From assembly GCA_963840095.1 (NCBI GenBank), contig CAWIXN010000005.1, positions 1,178,001 to 1,242,000 of the forward strand: a stretch of 64,000 nt of DNA. Reading direction: 5' to 3'. The notes under the pieces are model-generated. The model was not told where the DNA came from. It was given only the letters and a program-made list of their open reading frames with translations, and did not search any database. Position numbers and translations under genes: made by a program. Positions 33,321-41,946 of the stretch are shown in pieces. This stretch comes from DATBGO01 sp963840095 (GTDB taxonomy: Bacteria > Actinomycetota > Actinomycetes > Streptosporangiales > Streptosporangiaceae). Within the stretch, counting starts at the first letter, position 1. Every line of letters begins with the position of its first letter.

Positions 33321-34769
33321 ATGAGGCAGCTGTCGGGGCTGGATGCCTCGTTTCTTTCGCTGGAGACCCGGACCTCGTGCGGTCACGTCGGCGGAGTGTG
33401 CTTGCTCGATCCCGCGCAGGCGCCCAGGCCGCTGGACCTGGCCGCACTGCGCGAGCTGTTCGCCAGCCGGATCGGCCTGGTGCCTATCCTGCGCGAGCGG
33501 CTGCTGGAGGTGCCGTTCGGCCTCGATCAGCCGTACTGGGTCGACGATGTGGAGTTCGACCTCGAATTCCATGTCCGCGAGATCGCCCTGCCGGCCCCCG
33601 GCTCGGACGCGCAGCTGGCTGAGCAGGTCAGCCGGCTGCACTCCAGGCCGCTGGACCGGACCCGCCCGCTGTGGGAGACGTACCTGATCTCCGGCCTGGC
33701 CGGGAACCGGCAGGCCGTCTACACCAAGATCCATCACGCGGCCATCGACGGCGTCTCCGGCGCAGAGGTCCTGACGCTGCTGCTGGACCTGACGCCGGAG
33801 GGCCGGCCGCCGACGTCGATCCCTGCCTTCCGGCCCGAGCCGGCGCCCGGCCTGGTCCAGATTCTCGCCAACGCGGGCTGGGCGGCAGCGCTGCGCCCGC
33901 TCGATACCGTGCGCATCACCCGGGACCTCCTGCGGTTCATGCCCACGATCGGGTCTATGGCCGGCCCGGTGCTGGGGCGGATGCTGGGCATCGGCGGGCG
34001 CGATGGATCGGTCATCCCGACCGCGCCGGTACGGCCGCCGGTCACGCCGTTCAACCGTCCCGTCACGGCGCACCGGCGGTGGGCCTTCATCTCGGTGGCC
34101 CTCAGCGACGTCAAGACGGTCAAGAACGCGTTCGGGGTATCGGTCAACGACGTGGTGCTCGCCATGTGCGCCGGCGCGCTGCGGCGCTGGCTGATCTCCC
34201 GCGACGCGCTGCCTACCGCTCCGCTGGCCGTGATGATCCCGGTATCGGTACGCGACGAGCAGGCCAGGGGCACGATGGGCAACAAGGTGTCGGCGATGCT
34301 CGCCGCGCTGCCCACGCAGCTGCCGACCCCGCAGGAACGGCTGGCGGTGGCGCACGAGGCGACCAGGATCGCCAAGGCTCAGCACGCCGCGATCCCGGCC
34401 GGCCTGGTCGAGAACATCACCGACTTCGCCCCGCCCGCCCTGGCCGGGCGGGCGGCCCGGGTCGCCTTCGCCAGCGGGCTGCTGCACCGGCTGCCGCCCT
34501 TCAACCTCGTCATCTCCAACGTGCCGGGCCCGGACGTGCAGGCTTATCTCGGCGGCGCGAAACTGCTGGCCTACTACCCGGTATCGGTGGTGACCGACGG
34601 GCAGGGCCTGAACATCACGGTGCACGGCTACCGCGGCGGCCTGCATTTCGGGCTCATCGCGTGCCGCGAGCTGGTGCCTGACATCGACGCGCTGACCGGT
34701 TATCTCACCGACGAGCTTGCCGTCCTGCTGGCGGCCGCCGCCTCGCGGCAGGGCGCTGACGACCAGTGA
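33321..34769 (+). CDS. Wax ester synthase/diacylglycerol acyltransferase (WS/DGAT)
   Basis: A 482-residue bifunctional acyltransferase that makes triacylglycerol and wax esters from acyl-CoA. Features: RQLSGLDASFLSLET at the N-terminus, the catalytic IHHAAIDGVSG (HHxxxDG) at about residues 137-145, VNDVVLAMCAGALRRWL, PVSVRDE, GNKVSAMLAALPT, NLVISNVPGPDV and GLNITVHGYRGGLHFGLIACRE near the end. The ATG at 33321 gives the family N-terminus; the upstream open frame is not conserved. Membrane- or lipid-droplet-associated. Confidence 0.95.
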   Translation: MRQLSGLDASFLSLETRTSCGHVGGVCLLDPAQAPRPLDLAALRELFASRIGLVPILRERLLEVPFGLDQPYWVDDVEFDLEFHVREIALPAPGSDAQLAEQVSRLHSRPLDRTRPLWETYLISGLAGNRQAVYTKIHHAAIDGVSGAEVLTLLLDLTPEGRPPTSIPAFRPEPAPGLVQILANAGWAAALRPLDTVRITRDLLRFMPTIGSMAGPVLGRMLGIGGRDGSVIPTAPVRPPVTPFNRPVTAHRRWAFISVALSDVKTVKNAFGVSVNDVVLAMCAGALRRWLISRDALPTAPLAVMIPVSVRDEQARGTMGNKVSAMLAALPTQLPTPQERLAVAHEATRIAKAQHAAIPAGLVENITDFAPPALAGRAARVAFASGLLHRLPPFNLVISNVPGPDVQAYLGGAKLLAYYPVSVVTDGQGLNITVHGYRGGLHFGLIACRELVPDIDALTGYLTDELAVLLAAAASRQGADDQ

Positions 34770-34833
34770 CCCCCGCCCCGGCAGATGAGGCATGGCAGGT
34801 CCCGTTCCGCCCTATTCTTCGGCGCCTGCGGCC

Positions 34834-35739
34834 TTAGGCGCGTCCGGGCTGCGCCCTCATCCAGGTGCGGGTCCCGAAGGACTGACAGGAAAGGGCGGCC
34901 GTTCTCGCGCCAGCACCAAGGGCCGAAACGAAATGCGCCTGGTCGATGTCGCCGACCCCGGAGATCGCGTACGCGAAGGCGCCATGAAAGACGTCACCCG
35001 CGCCGAGCGTGTCCACCGCGGTAACCGCGGGCACGGTGACCTGCGAGCGCGCGCCGCGCGTGGCCCAGCTGACGGGGCCGGCGCCGTTGGTGATGGCGGC
35101 CCAGCTGACTCCGGCCTGGAGCAGGTAGTCGAGGGTCCCGGCCGGAGTCGGTATCCCAGGAGGGTGGAAGTCGGCAGAGCAGATGGCCACGTCCACGTGG
35201 GATACGAGCTCGAGGGTGCTGTCCTGCCAGCTTCCCCCGTCCAGGATGCACAGCCGCCGGCGGGCCCGCGCCGCGCGCGCCGCGGCCAGCGCGAGCTCGC
35301 CGTGATGCGCGTCGACCAGCACGGTCTGGACGCTGCTCACCAGCGCATCAAGCCCGGCGGGCGGCTCGAAGGCCCGGCCGGCGGCGTTGAGCGAGACCAC
35401 GGAGCGGTCGCCGGATCCCGCGGTGACCATGATGGAGGAGACCGGCGGAGGCGAGGTGTCGCCATCGGCCGCGTCGACCAGCGCGACTCCGGCCAGCCGC
35501 AGGTCGGCGTGGATGCCGCCGGCCAGCGGGTGGGCCCCGACACCGGTGAGCAAGGTCGCATGCCCGCCCAGATGTGCGAACGTGACGGCGGCGCCCGTGG
35601 CCGGGCCGCCCGCGGCCACCGTCTGGCGCAGCGCGGTCACCTTCTCGTCGGGGCCGGGCACGTGGGCGACCGAATGAATGATGTCGAGGGTGCACAGGCC
35701 GACAAACAGCGCGCTGGGGGCGGCTGGCCGGGGCGTCAC
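34834..35739 (-). CDS. PfkB/ribokinase-family sugar kinase
   Basis: A 301-residue kinase: ALFVGLCTLDIIHSVAHVPGPDEKV, GGPATGAAVTFAHLGG (substrate glycines) and the ATP/anion-hole motif TVDTLGAGDVFHGAFAYAI with the catalytic Asp near its start. GTG 35739 overlaps the cyclase stop (TTGTGACG). Phosphorylates a sugar or nucleoside, identity unknown. Translational coupling to the cyclase-family gene suggests a shared pathway, probably degradation of an amide/lactone-containing sugar derivative (inference). Confidence 0.9.
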   Translation of the reverse strand: MTPRPAAPSALFVGLCTLDIIHSVAHVPGPDEKVTALRQTVAAGGPATGAAVTFAHLGGHATLLTGVGAHPLAGGIHADLRLAGVALVDAADGDTSPPPVSSIMVTAGSGDRSVVSLNAAGRAFEPPAGLDALVSSVQTVLVDAHHGELALAAARAARARRRLCILDGGSWQDSTLELVSHVDVAICSADFHPPGIPTPAGTLDYLLQAGVSWAAITNGAGPVSWATRGARSQVTVPAVTAVDTLGAGDVFHGAFAYAISGVGDIDQAHFVSALGAGARTAALSCQSFGTRTWMRAQPGRA

Positions 35740-36662
35740 AAGATCGCGATGGGGTTCACCGGAGAGCCGGTGCCACCGGGCAGCCGCAGCGGCGCGACCG
35801 CGCACAGGAACGACCAGCGGCCCGCTGCCTCACATTGCGGCGCCAGGTCGTCGAACTGCAGGTAGTCGAGCAGGTGCATCCCCATCGCGTTGATCGCGAG
35901 CACGTGGACGGGGAACGCGACGCCATCCACCAGGCTCGGCGCCATGTCGCTGTTCCCGTCACTGCCCAGCGCGGCCACCTTCCGCTCGGCCAGGAATTCC
36001 ATGGCGAGCGGGTGCAGCCCGGCGCGCGAGTGCGCAACATCCCACGGCCCGAGCTCGTGGCGGCGCAGCCGGTGACCAAGCCGCACGAACAGCAGATCAC
36101 CCGGGCCGACGCGCACCTGCTGCGCCGCCTCGGCCGCCGCCAGCTCCGCCGCGCTCACCTGATCGCCGGGCTCCAGCCACCGGGTGCCCCGCAGCCGCGG
36201 GATGTCCAGCAGCACTCCGCGGCCGACGATGCCGTCGTGCGCGTCGTCAATGGAAAGCATGCTCGCGCCCTGCGAGGTGACAGCCCCGGGCGCGACCCCG
36301 TTGTAGAGGGTTTCGCCGTAACTGACATGGCACAGCGCGTCGATGTGGCTGTCCACGTCGCCGTGCACGTTCATTTGCAGCTGGTCGGCGGCGAACGACA
36401 AGCCGGCCACCTCGGACGGCTCGCCAGGCAGGCGCTTCATGTGCCGCGCGCCTGGCTCGGGATTGTCGGCAGCGCTCCCGGCCAGCGGAGCGGCCATGGT
36501 CACCGTCCGGCCGAGCCGGACCTCGCTCGCCGCCGCGGCCAGCCGGGCGGGCGTGATGTGGTTCAGCGCGCCGCGGCGGTCGTCGGCCCCCCATGACGCG
36601 CGGCCGCGCAGCCGCTCGTAGAGCGCGCCGAAATCGGCCGCGGAAAGATCAGAATCGCCCAT
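35736..36662 (-). CDS. Cyclase family protein (kynurenine-formamidase-like, PF04199)
   Basis: A 308-residue metal-dependent hydrolase of the polyketide-cyclase/KynB-like family. The metal motif HxxxDxxxHxD-type is seen in MNVHGDVDSHIDALCHVSY; GVLLDIPRLRG, VRVGPGDLLFVRLGH, HSRAGLHPLAMEFLAERKV and GSDGNSDMAP complete the pattern. Members hydrolyse amides, lactones or isatin-type substrates. It stands first in a two-gene unit, with its stop overlapping the PfkB start. No tryptophan-pathway gene is near, so kynurenine formamidase itself is unlikely. Confidence 0.88.
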   Translation of the reverse strand: MGDSDLSAADFGALYERLRGRASWGADDRRGALNHITPARLAAAASEVRLGRTVTMAAPLAGSAADNPEPGARHMKRLPGEPSEVAGLSFAADQLQMNVHGDVDSHIDALCHVSYGETLYNGVAPGAVTSQGASMLSIDDAHDGIVGRGVLLDIPRLRGTRWLEPGDQVSAAELAAAEAAQQVRVGPGDLLFVRLGHRLRRHELGPWDVAHSRAGLHPLAMEFLAERKVAALGSDGNSDMAPSLVDGVAFPVHVLAINAMGMHLLDYLQFDDLAPQCEAAGRWSFLCAVAPLRLPGGTGSPVNPIAIL

Positions 36663-36752
36663 CAGCTCCTCGCCTGTTCGCCTCGCCTGTTCGCCGTCCG
36701 GCCGATTCGCCGTCCGGCCGGCTGGCGGTGCCTCGGCCAGCCTGCCACAGCT

Positions 36753-37655
36753 CTACCCGGAGCCGCCCGCGGCATACCGCTGCTCGGCCTCGCGCACCTC
36801 AGGCAGCCCGATGAAATCCACGAACTCGCCGAACGTCGGCAGCCCGCTCAGCGCGTCCGCGGGCGTTCCCGCCTCGGCGATCTCCTGCAGGATCTTGCGC
36901 ATCGCAGCCGTGGCCGCCAGCAGCGTGCTAATCGGGAAGATGACGATCCGGTATCCCAGCTCCCTCAGGCGGCCCAGGCTGATCGGCGGCGTCTTGCCCC
37001 CCTCGGCCCAGTTGAAGAGCAACGGCACGTCGGGGAACGCCCGGGCCACCTCCCCCGCCTCCTCCTCGGTCGCGACGGCCTCGATGAACAGCGCGTCCGC
37101 CCCGGCCGCCCGGTACCGCCGCGCCCGCTCCAGAGCCCGCTCCAGGCCCTCCGGCGCGCGCGCGTCGGTCCGGGCGATGATCACGAATTCCGGCTGGGCG
37201 CGGGCCTCGACCGCGGCCCGGATCTTTTCGGCCATCTCCGTCGCGGGAATGACGAGCTTGCCGTCCATGTGCCCGCACTTCTTCGGGGCGACCTGGTCCT
37301 CGAGGTGGATCCCGGCCACCCCGGCGGCCTCGTAGACGCCGACGGTACGGATCACGTTCAGGGGGTTGCCGTAGCCGGTGTCAGCGTCGGCGATCACCGG
37401 GATGTCCACGCAGTCGGCGATCCGCGCGGCATTGCCTGCCATCTCGGTCATGGTCAGCAGCCCCACGTCCGGGCGCCCGATCAGCGCCGCCGAGGTTCCG
37501 AACCCGGTCATGTACACCGCAGGGAAGCCCGCTTCTTCCACCAGGCGCGCCGACAGCGGGTCGAAGGCCCCTGGTGCCACTATGGTCTGGCCCGAGTCCA
37601 GCAGGGCCCTGAGACGGACTGCCCCGCCAGTGCGCCGGGTGAGGCGCGCCGTCAC
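36753..37655 (-). CDS. Isocitrate lyase/PEP mutase superfamily lyase
   Basis: A 300-residue (beta/alpha)8 enzyme of the methylisocitrate lyase/oxaloacetate decarboxylase/dimethylmalate lyase group: APGAFDPLSARLVEEAGFPAVYMTG, VIADADTGYGNPLNV (Mg-binding acidic cluster), AGIHLEDQVAPKKCGHMDGK with the KKCGH catalytic motif, IIARTDAR, LLFNWAEGGKTPPIS. The absence of strict isocitrate-lyase signatures favours a C-C lyase acting on small 2-alkylmalate-type acids. GTG 37655 preceded by GGGGAGCGAG. Confidence 0.92.
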   Translation of the reverse strand: MTARLTRRTGGAVRLRALLDSGQTIVAPGAFDPLSARLVEEAGFPAVYMTGFGTSAALIGRPDVGLLTMTEMAGNAARIADCVDIPVIADADTGYGNPLNVIRTVGVYEAAGVAGIHLEDQVAPKKCGHMDGKLVIPATEMAEKIRAAVEARAQPEFVIIARTDARAPEGLERALERARRYRAAGADALFIEAVATEEEAGEVARAFPDVPLLFNWAEGGKTPPISLGRLRELGYRIVIFPISTLLAATAAMRKILQEIAEAGTPADALSGLPTFGEFVDFIGLPEVREAEQRYAAGGSG

Positions 37656-37785
37656 CTCGCTCCCCTGACCAGCGCCGCAGCGATCTTCCTGCTCATCTGC
37701 GCCTCCTTCCCGCCGATAGTCGGCGAATCCAAACGGTAGTACGGGCCACCGCCGCCAGCTAAGGTCAGCCGACCGGGCCGACCCA

Positions 37786-38045
37786 GTGGCACGCGCCAGG
37801 TATCAGGCGCCCAGCGCCGGGTACGGCGTCGGGCGCTCCATGCACGGAGCACCGTCGGTGCCAGGCGAGGGACGGCCCGGCCGTGGCATGCGACTGCAGC
37901 CGGGCCTGGTCATCGCCATCGAGCCCTGGTTTCTCGCCGGCGGCCGTGACGGATACCGCGTCGATGAGGACGGGTGGACCATCCGCAGCACGGACGGAAC
38001 CCGCGGCGCAGATGCCGAGCACACCGTCGCCGTGACCCCGAGCGC
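37786..38045 (+). pseudogene. C-terminal fragment of methionine aminopeptidase
   Basis: The stretch GYGVGRSMHGAPSVPG, GRPGRGMRLQPGLVIAIEPW, FLAGGRDGYRVDEDGWT and ADAEHTVAVT is the end of a type I methionine aminopeptidase with three metal ligands (His in MHGAP, Glu in AIEPW, Glu in AEHT). Everything before (about 150 residues including the Asp-rich metal site) is missing and no upstream frame restores it, so it is an inactive relic. Confidence 0.85.
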
Positions 38046-38271
38046 CCGCCCATCCTCACCGCGATCCCGCCTGGCTAGCGCTGCTCCGGCGGCGCCGGGC
38101 CCGTCACCGGCCAGGCGGCCCGGGCGCGGACATCGATGCGTGCCGGGCACCTGCTGCTGAACAGCAGCTCTGTCCATAGGCGGTGCCATCGCTGCGCCGC
38201 TCGGGTGCTGCCCACCATGGCGCATTGCCGACCGGATCTCGCGATGCCCGGGGGTGCAGCGCCCCCGATCG

Positions 38272-38492
38272 GTCACGCTGGCAACAACAGTCTCACCAGC
38301 CCCTGCATCAGGGTGATAACCAATGATCTTGACTACTTGCCAGTAGATATCGCTGGAAAGCAGTCAAGATCACCGGAAGCCACCTATTATGCGGCCGGAT
38401 CACGCCCGTTCGCCCGGCTCCGCCGCAAACTCCCGTGGCGCCAGTGACAGAAGCGGACCATAGACACGCGAGTGGTGCCCGTGATCAGCGCG
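38272..38492. repeat. Dispersed repeat copy A with 47-bp hairpin
   Basis: This 221-base stretch aligns by eye with 61268-61468, roughly three of four bases identical with one 20-base gap. It contains GATCTTGACT (38325-38334) and AGTCAAGATC (38362-38371) as a perfect 10-base stem, with an inner near-palindrome CAGTAGATATCGCTG in the loop. No intact gene is present; it may be a transposon terminus or a structured noncoding element. Confidence 0.7.
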
Positions 38493-38671
38493 CCGCCGCC
38501 CGGACGCCATGAAAGCCTCCGCTCGGACGTGGACACCGTCATCGGATCTTGGGGTGAGTTGCTGCTGGCGGACCTGATGCTCATCCAGGCCGGTCAGGCC
38601 TTTGCCGGCCTGGAAATTGGACAGGTCGTTGCACGGGGGTCTCACGCGCCGGTGAGCGGAGCGCTTTGCTT

Positions 38672-39187
38672 TCAGGGTCCGGTCAGGGAGATTCCGGTGA
38701 CCGTGAAGCGGGCCTCGATGACGGCGCTGAGTTCCTGGGGCACCGGGTCCAGTGTTGGCACGTCAGGCTCGTCGCCAGCGTGGCTGAGAGCGCGCGCCGC
38801 CCGGGCGGCGGTGAACTCGAATTGTGCGCCACCGCCGCTGCCGCCCAGCAGTCCGACGTCTGCGATGTGCTCGACGCTGCTCAGCGAGCCCCCGAGGGCG
38901 GCCGCGTAGTCGCTGCCCTTGCGGGTCGCGGCGTGGATGGCGGCGGCCCGGACCTTCGGCCAGGCGGGATTGTCCCCGTCGACATGCCAGGAGACCTGGT
39001 CCACGCTCAGGGACTCGTGCGCGGCGAGCACCGCGCTGAGCGCGTCGAGCAGGTCGAGGGCGCGGACGGTGACCATGACCGCCACTGTCGCGGTTATCAG
39101 GCCGGTCGGCTCGTAGCGCCCGGTCTTCTTGTTGTGGTCACGCTCCACGTGCGGGTGGACTTTGTCAGCATAGGCCGGGCCGGCCAT
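38672..39187 (-). CDS. SIMPL (DUF541) domain protein, probably N-terminally shortened
   Basis: A 171-residue periplasmic-type SIMPL domain: GLITATVAVMVTVRALDLL, VSWHVDGDNPAWPKVRAAAIHAATRKGSDYAAALG (core), SLSSVEHIADVGLLGG and LSAVIEARFTVTGIS. Typical members have about 40-60 further residues and a secretion signal before TGRYEPTGL; none are seen here, and the upstream side runs into the divergent L-2-hydroxyglutarate oxidase gene. Possibly a shortened, still folding variant, or the start was lost. Function of SIMPL proteins is unclear (outer-layer/stress related). Confidence 0.75.
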   Translation of the reverse strand: MAGPAYADKVHPHVERDHNKKTGRYEPTGLITATVAVMVTVRALDLLDALSAVLAAHESLSVDQVSWHVDGDNPAWPKVRAAAIHAATRKGSDYAAALGGSLSSVEHIADVGLLGGSGGGAQFEFTAARAARALSHAGDEPDVPTLDPVPQELSAVIEARFTVTGISLTGP

Positions 39188-39220
39188 GGGAGTGTCTGCG
39201 TACCGCTATTGTGCTGACCG

Positions 39221-40471
39221 GTGACTAAGAATTCTTCCGGCCCTTCGCCGGAGCGCGGCCCTCGCCCGGGACAGTACGACGTCGCCGTGGTAGGCGCGGG
39301 CATCGTCGGGCTCGCCGTGGCCCGCGAGATCCTGCTGCGCCGGCCCGATTCGAGGCTCCTCGTCATCGACAAGCAGGCCTCCGTGGCGTATCACCAGACC
39401 GGCCACAATTCTGGCGTGATCCACAGCGGCGTCTATTACAAGCCAGGCTCGCTCAAGGCCCGGCTCTGCGTGGAGGGCGCCCGGCTCATGTATGAGTTCT
39501 GCGACGCCAACGCGATCCCGTACGAGCGCTGCGGGAAGCTCATCGTCGCCGTGCGCCACGATGAGCTGCCCCGGCTAGCGGAGCTTGAGGCACGCGGCCA
39601 CGCCAACGGCGTCCCGGGCCTGCGGCGGGTGAAGGCCGGCGAGATCACCGATATCGAGCCCGAGTGCCGGGGGGTGGCCGCGCTGCACTCGCCGGCCACC
39701 GGGATCGTGGATTACGGCGCGATAGCCCGCGCGATGGAGCGAGAGCTTCGCGGCGGCGGTGTGGAGTTCGCGCTCGGCTGCACGGTCAGCGCCGTGCGGC
39801 GCGAGCACGGGCAGACGGTGATCACCCACGCCGACGGCTCGTACCGGGCAGCCTGGTCCATCCTGTGCGCCGGGCTGTGGTCAGACCGGCTGGCCGTCTC
39901 GGCCGGGGCGCCCGCGGATCCGCGCATCGTGCCGTTCCGCGGGGCTTATCTCCGCCTGGCGGCTGGTCAGCCGCGCGTCGTGCGCGGCATGGTCTACCCG
40001 GTTCCCGACCCGGAACTGCCGTTCCTCGGAGTCCATGTGACCAGGCACATCGACGGGCACGTCATGCTGGGGCCGACCGCCATGCTGGTGGGCGCCCGCG
40101 ACGCCTACGACGTCTGGCGGCTCAATCCGCAGGACCTGCTCAGCACGCTGAGTTGGCCAGGAACCTGGATCGTGGCGAAGAACTTCTGGCGTACCGGGAT
40201 CAGCGAGCTGAGGATGGCGGCCAGCCGCAAGGCGTTCGTCCACGCGTGCGCGCAGTATGTTCCCGTCATCGAATCGATGACCCTCGACCACCACGCGGAA
40301 AGCGGTGTACGAGCCCAGGCGGTCGGCCGCGACGGGCGGCTGGTCGACGACTTCGTGATCTCGCAGACGCCCGGCGCGTCGCACGTCAGGAACGCCCCTT
40401 CTCCGGCGGCCACTTCGTCGCTGGCTCTGGCCCGGGAACTCGTCGACCGCTTCGAGGCGAGCACGAACTGA
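39221..40471 (+). CDS. lhgO: L-2-hydroxyglutarate oxidase
   Basis: A 416-residue FAD oxidoreductase converting L-2-hydroxyglutarate to 2-oxoglutarate. DVAVVGAGIVGLAVAREIL starts the FAD fold; TGHNSGVIHSGVYYKPGSLKARLCVEG is the LhgO-family signature (described in parts TGHNSGVIHSGVYY, PGSLKARLCVEG); IVPFRGAYLRL, PELPFLGVHVTRHIDG and LDHHAESGVRAQAVGRDG follow. Start GTG 39221 without an obvious Shine-Dalgarno. Together with 31521-32909 it points to 2-hydroxyacid recycling. Confidence 0.94.
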   Translation: MTKNSSGPSPERGPRPGQYDVAVVGAGIVGLAVAREILLRRPDSRLLVIDKQASVAYHQTGHNSGVIHSGVYYKPGSLKARLCVEGARLMYEFCDANAIPYERCGKLIVAVRHDELPRLAELEARGHANGVPGLRRVKAGEITDIEPECRGVAALHSPATGIVDYGAIARAMERELRGGGVEFALGCTVSAVRREHGQTVITHADGSYRAAWSILCAGLWSDRLAVSAGAPADPRIVPFRGAYLRLAAGQPRVVRGMVYPVPDPELPFLGVHVTRHIDGHVMLGPTAMLVGARDAYDVWRLNPQDLLSTLSWPGTWIVAKNFWRTGISELRMAASRKAFVHACAQYVPVIESMTLDHHAESGVRAQAVGRDGRLVDDFVISQTPGASHVRNAPSPAATSSLALARELVDRFEASTN

Positions 40472-40589
40472 CTCCACCGAAGCGTTTTGCCGGTAGCGCC
40501 GAGCAGGAGACTTGAACCTGGCCAGACTGGTACCAGCCCGACCGCGCAGGGCGCGTGCGTGCGGAGAAGCTCTACCTGAGGAGGACTAC

Positions 40590-40865
40590 GTGAGTTCTGG
40601 AAGCGCGGCGGGCGGCCGGTCCCCGGGCAAGACGATCGTGATTGTCATCCTGGTCGTCATCGCCATCCTGGCGATCATCGCCGGCATCCTGTACTTTGTG
40701 GAGCCGGCGAAGTCGCTGCCCAGCATCCTCGGCACCATCCACCATCCGAAGTCCCGGGCCAGGAAAGACCGTCCGGCCCGTGGCGCGGTGGCCATCGTGG
40801 TTGGGGTGGTCTGCCTGGTGGCGGCCTGGTTCGTGGCCAGGGCCGGCCGGTCGCCGCGCAGCTGA
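40590..40865 (+). CDS. Small two-helix membrane protein
   Basis: A 91-residue protein beginning SSGSAAGGRSPGK, then a long hydrophobic stretch (TIVIVILVVIAILAIIAGILYF), a polar loop with a His/Lys/Arg cluster (TIHHPKSRARKDRPARG), and a second helix (AVAIVVGVVCLVAAWFVA). GTG 40590 with TGAGGAGGAC upstream is preferred to an upstream ATG. Short two-helix proteins of this type with an intervening IHHPKSRARKDR segment are common in actinomycetes (recollection). Function unknown. Confidence 0.65.
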   Translation: MSSGSAAGGRSPGKTIVIVILVVIAILAIIAGILYFVEPAKSLPSILGTIHHPKSRARKDRPARGAVAIVVGVVCLVAAWFVARAGRSPRS

Positions 40866-40932
40866 CCGGGCCCAGGTGGCGGTTATGGTTGCGCTGATCA
40901 GGCCGGGCGGCGACGGCATCTAACCTGGAGTG

Positions 40933-41602
40933 ATGGCCAGTCGTCCGGCGCGCGGAGCGGGGGTGCCGCCGGTGGCAGGGGCAGTGGCCGCCGGCTGGAT
41001 GGTGCGGCTGGTGAGGGACAACGAGGCCGGCGGGCTCACCTTCGAGGTCGGCGCGGGCGCCGGGCGATGTTTCGTGAAGTGGGCGCCGGCCGCCAGCGGT
41101 ATCGACCTGAGCACGGAGGCAGCGCGCCTGACGTGGGCCGCCCCGTTCACCCCGGTACCCCGGCTCCTCAGCCAGGGCAGCGACGCCGCCGGGTCGCGGA
41201 TCGTCACGGCCGCGCTGCCGGGCGGCAACGCCATCGCCGGCCGGTGGAAGGCCGCGCCGCGCACCGCGGTGACGGCGATCGGAAAGGGCCTCCGCACGAT
41301 GCACGAAGCCCTGCCCGTCCGCCCGGCTCGCCGACATCCCGCCGGTCGATCAGCTGGTCGTCTGCCACGGCGACAGCTGCGCGCCGAACACCCTGCTGAC
41401 CAGCGATGGCCGCTGGTCCGGGCATGTGGACCTCGGCGAGCTCGGCATCGCTGACCGGTGGGCCGACCTGGCCATCGCCACCTGGTCCGCCGCCTGGAAC
41501 TACGGCCCCGGCTGGGAGCGTCTGCTGCTCGACGCCTACGGCGTCCAGCCCGATGCCGACCGCACCAGGTACTACCGCCTGCTCTGGGACCTCGGCCCGT
41601 AA
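40933..41602 (+). pseudogene. Broken APH-family phosphotransferase
   Basis: An aminoglycoside-phosphotransferase-like kinase with an internal deletion and frameshift. The first frame covers the nucleotide lobe (LTFEVGAGAGRCFVKWAP, VTAALPGGNAIAGRW, GKGLRTMHEALPV). About 40 codons usually found after MHEALPV are absent and the frame changes at about 41325-41333. The next frame contains the catalytic QLVVCHGDSCAPNTLL and GHVDLGELGIADRWADLA, and ends with a stop at 41600-41602. The protein would be non-functional. Not evidence of antibiotic resistance. Confidence 0.8.
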
Positions 41603-41805
41603 CCGCCAGCTGACGGGTGGTCGCGCCGGGCAGCCACCCGCCAGCACCGCGCTCAGCTGCTGCCGCCATCATCGCCAGGGCCGTGGGATCGGCAGAGCCG
41701 TAGGATCGGCAGGGCGCCATTTTGGGTGACGTTCGTCCCTGGCGCCGCCGATTCCTGCTGCGCATCCTGAAAGAAAGCCCTTCTCCGGGAGAGGGGGCGA
41801 TCAAG

Positions 41806-41889
41806 ATGCGTACTCGTCGTCATCCGCACAGCCATCACGTCGCTGCTCACCTGCACAACCTGCTTCACCGCTGCAATCCGTACGCCTAG
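41806..41889 (+). CDS. Histidine-rich micro-ORF, 27 residues
   Basis: MRTRRHPHSHHVAAHLHNL and LHRCNPYA: seven His, five Arg and one Cys in 27 residues. GGGAGAGGGGGCGATC before ATG 41806 is a strong ribosome-binding context. There is no gene downstream on this strand before the divergent pair at 41947/42922, so an ordinary attenuator role is less likely. It may bind metal ions or be a small regulatory peptide; homology cannot be tested here. Confidence 0.4.
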   Translation: MRTRRHPHSHHVAAHLHNLLHRCNPYA

Positions 41890-41946
41890 GACGGCCTCCA
41901 TCGCACGCGAGATGCCCGGGCGAATCCGACCGCCGCGGGGGCGCCG

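Noticed and set aside
38272..38492. A complete insertion sequence at repeat copy A
   Set aside because: No transposase frame of any length is supported and no flanking target duplication can be seen.
40933..41602. An aminoglycoside resistance gene
   Set aside because: The APH-like gene is deleted and frameshifted, and family membership alone would not show an antibiotic substrate.
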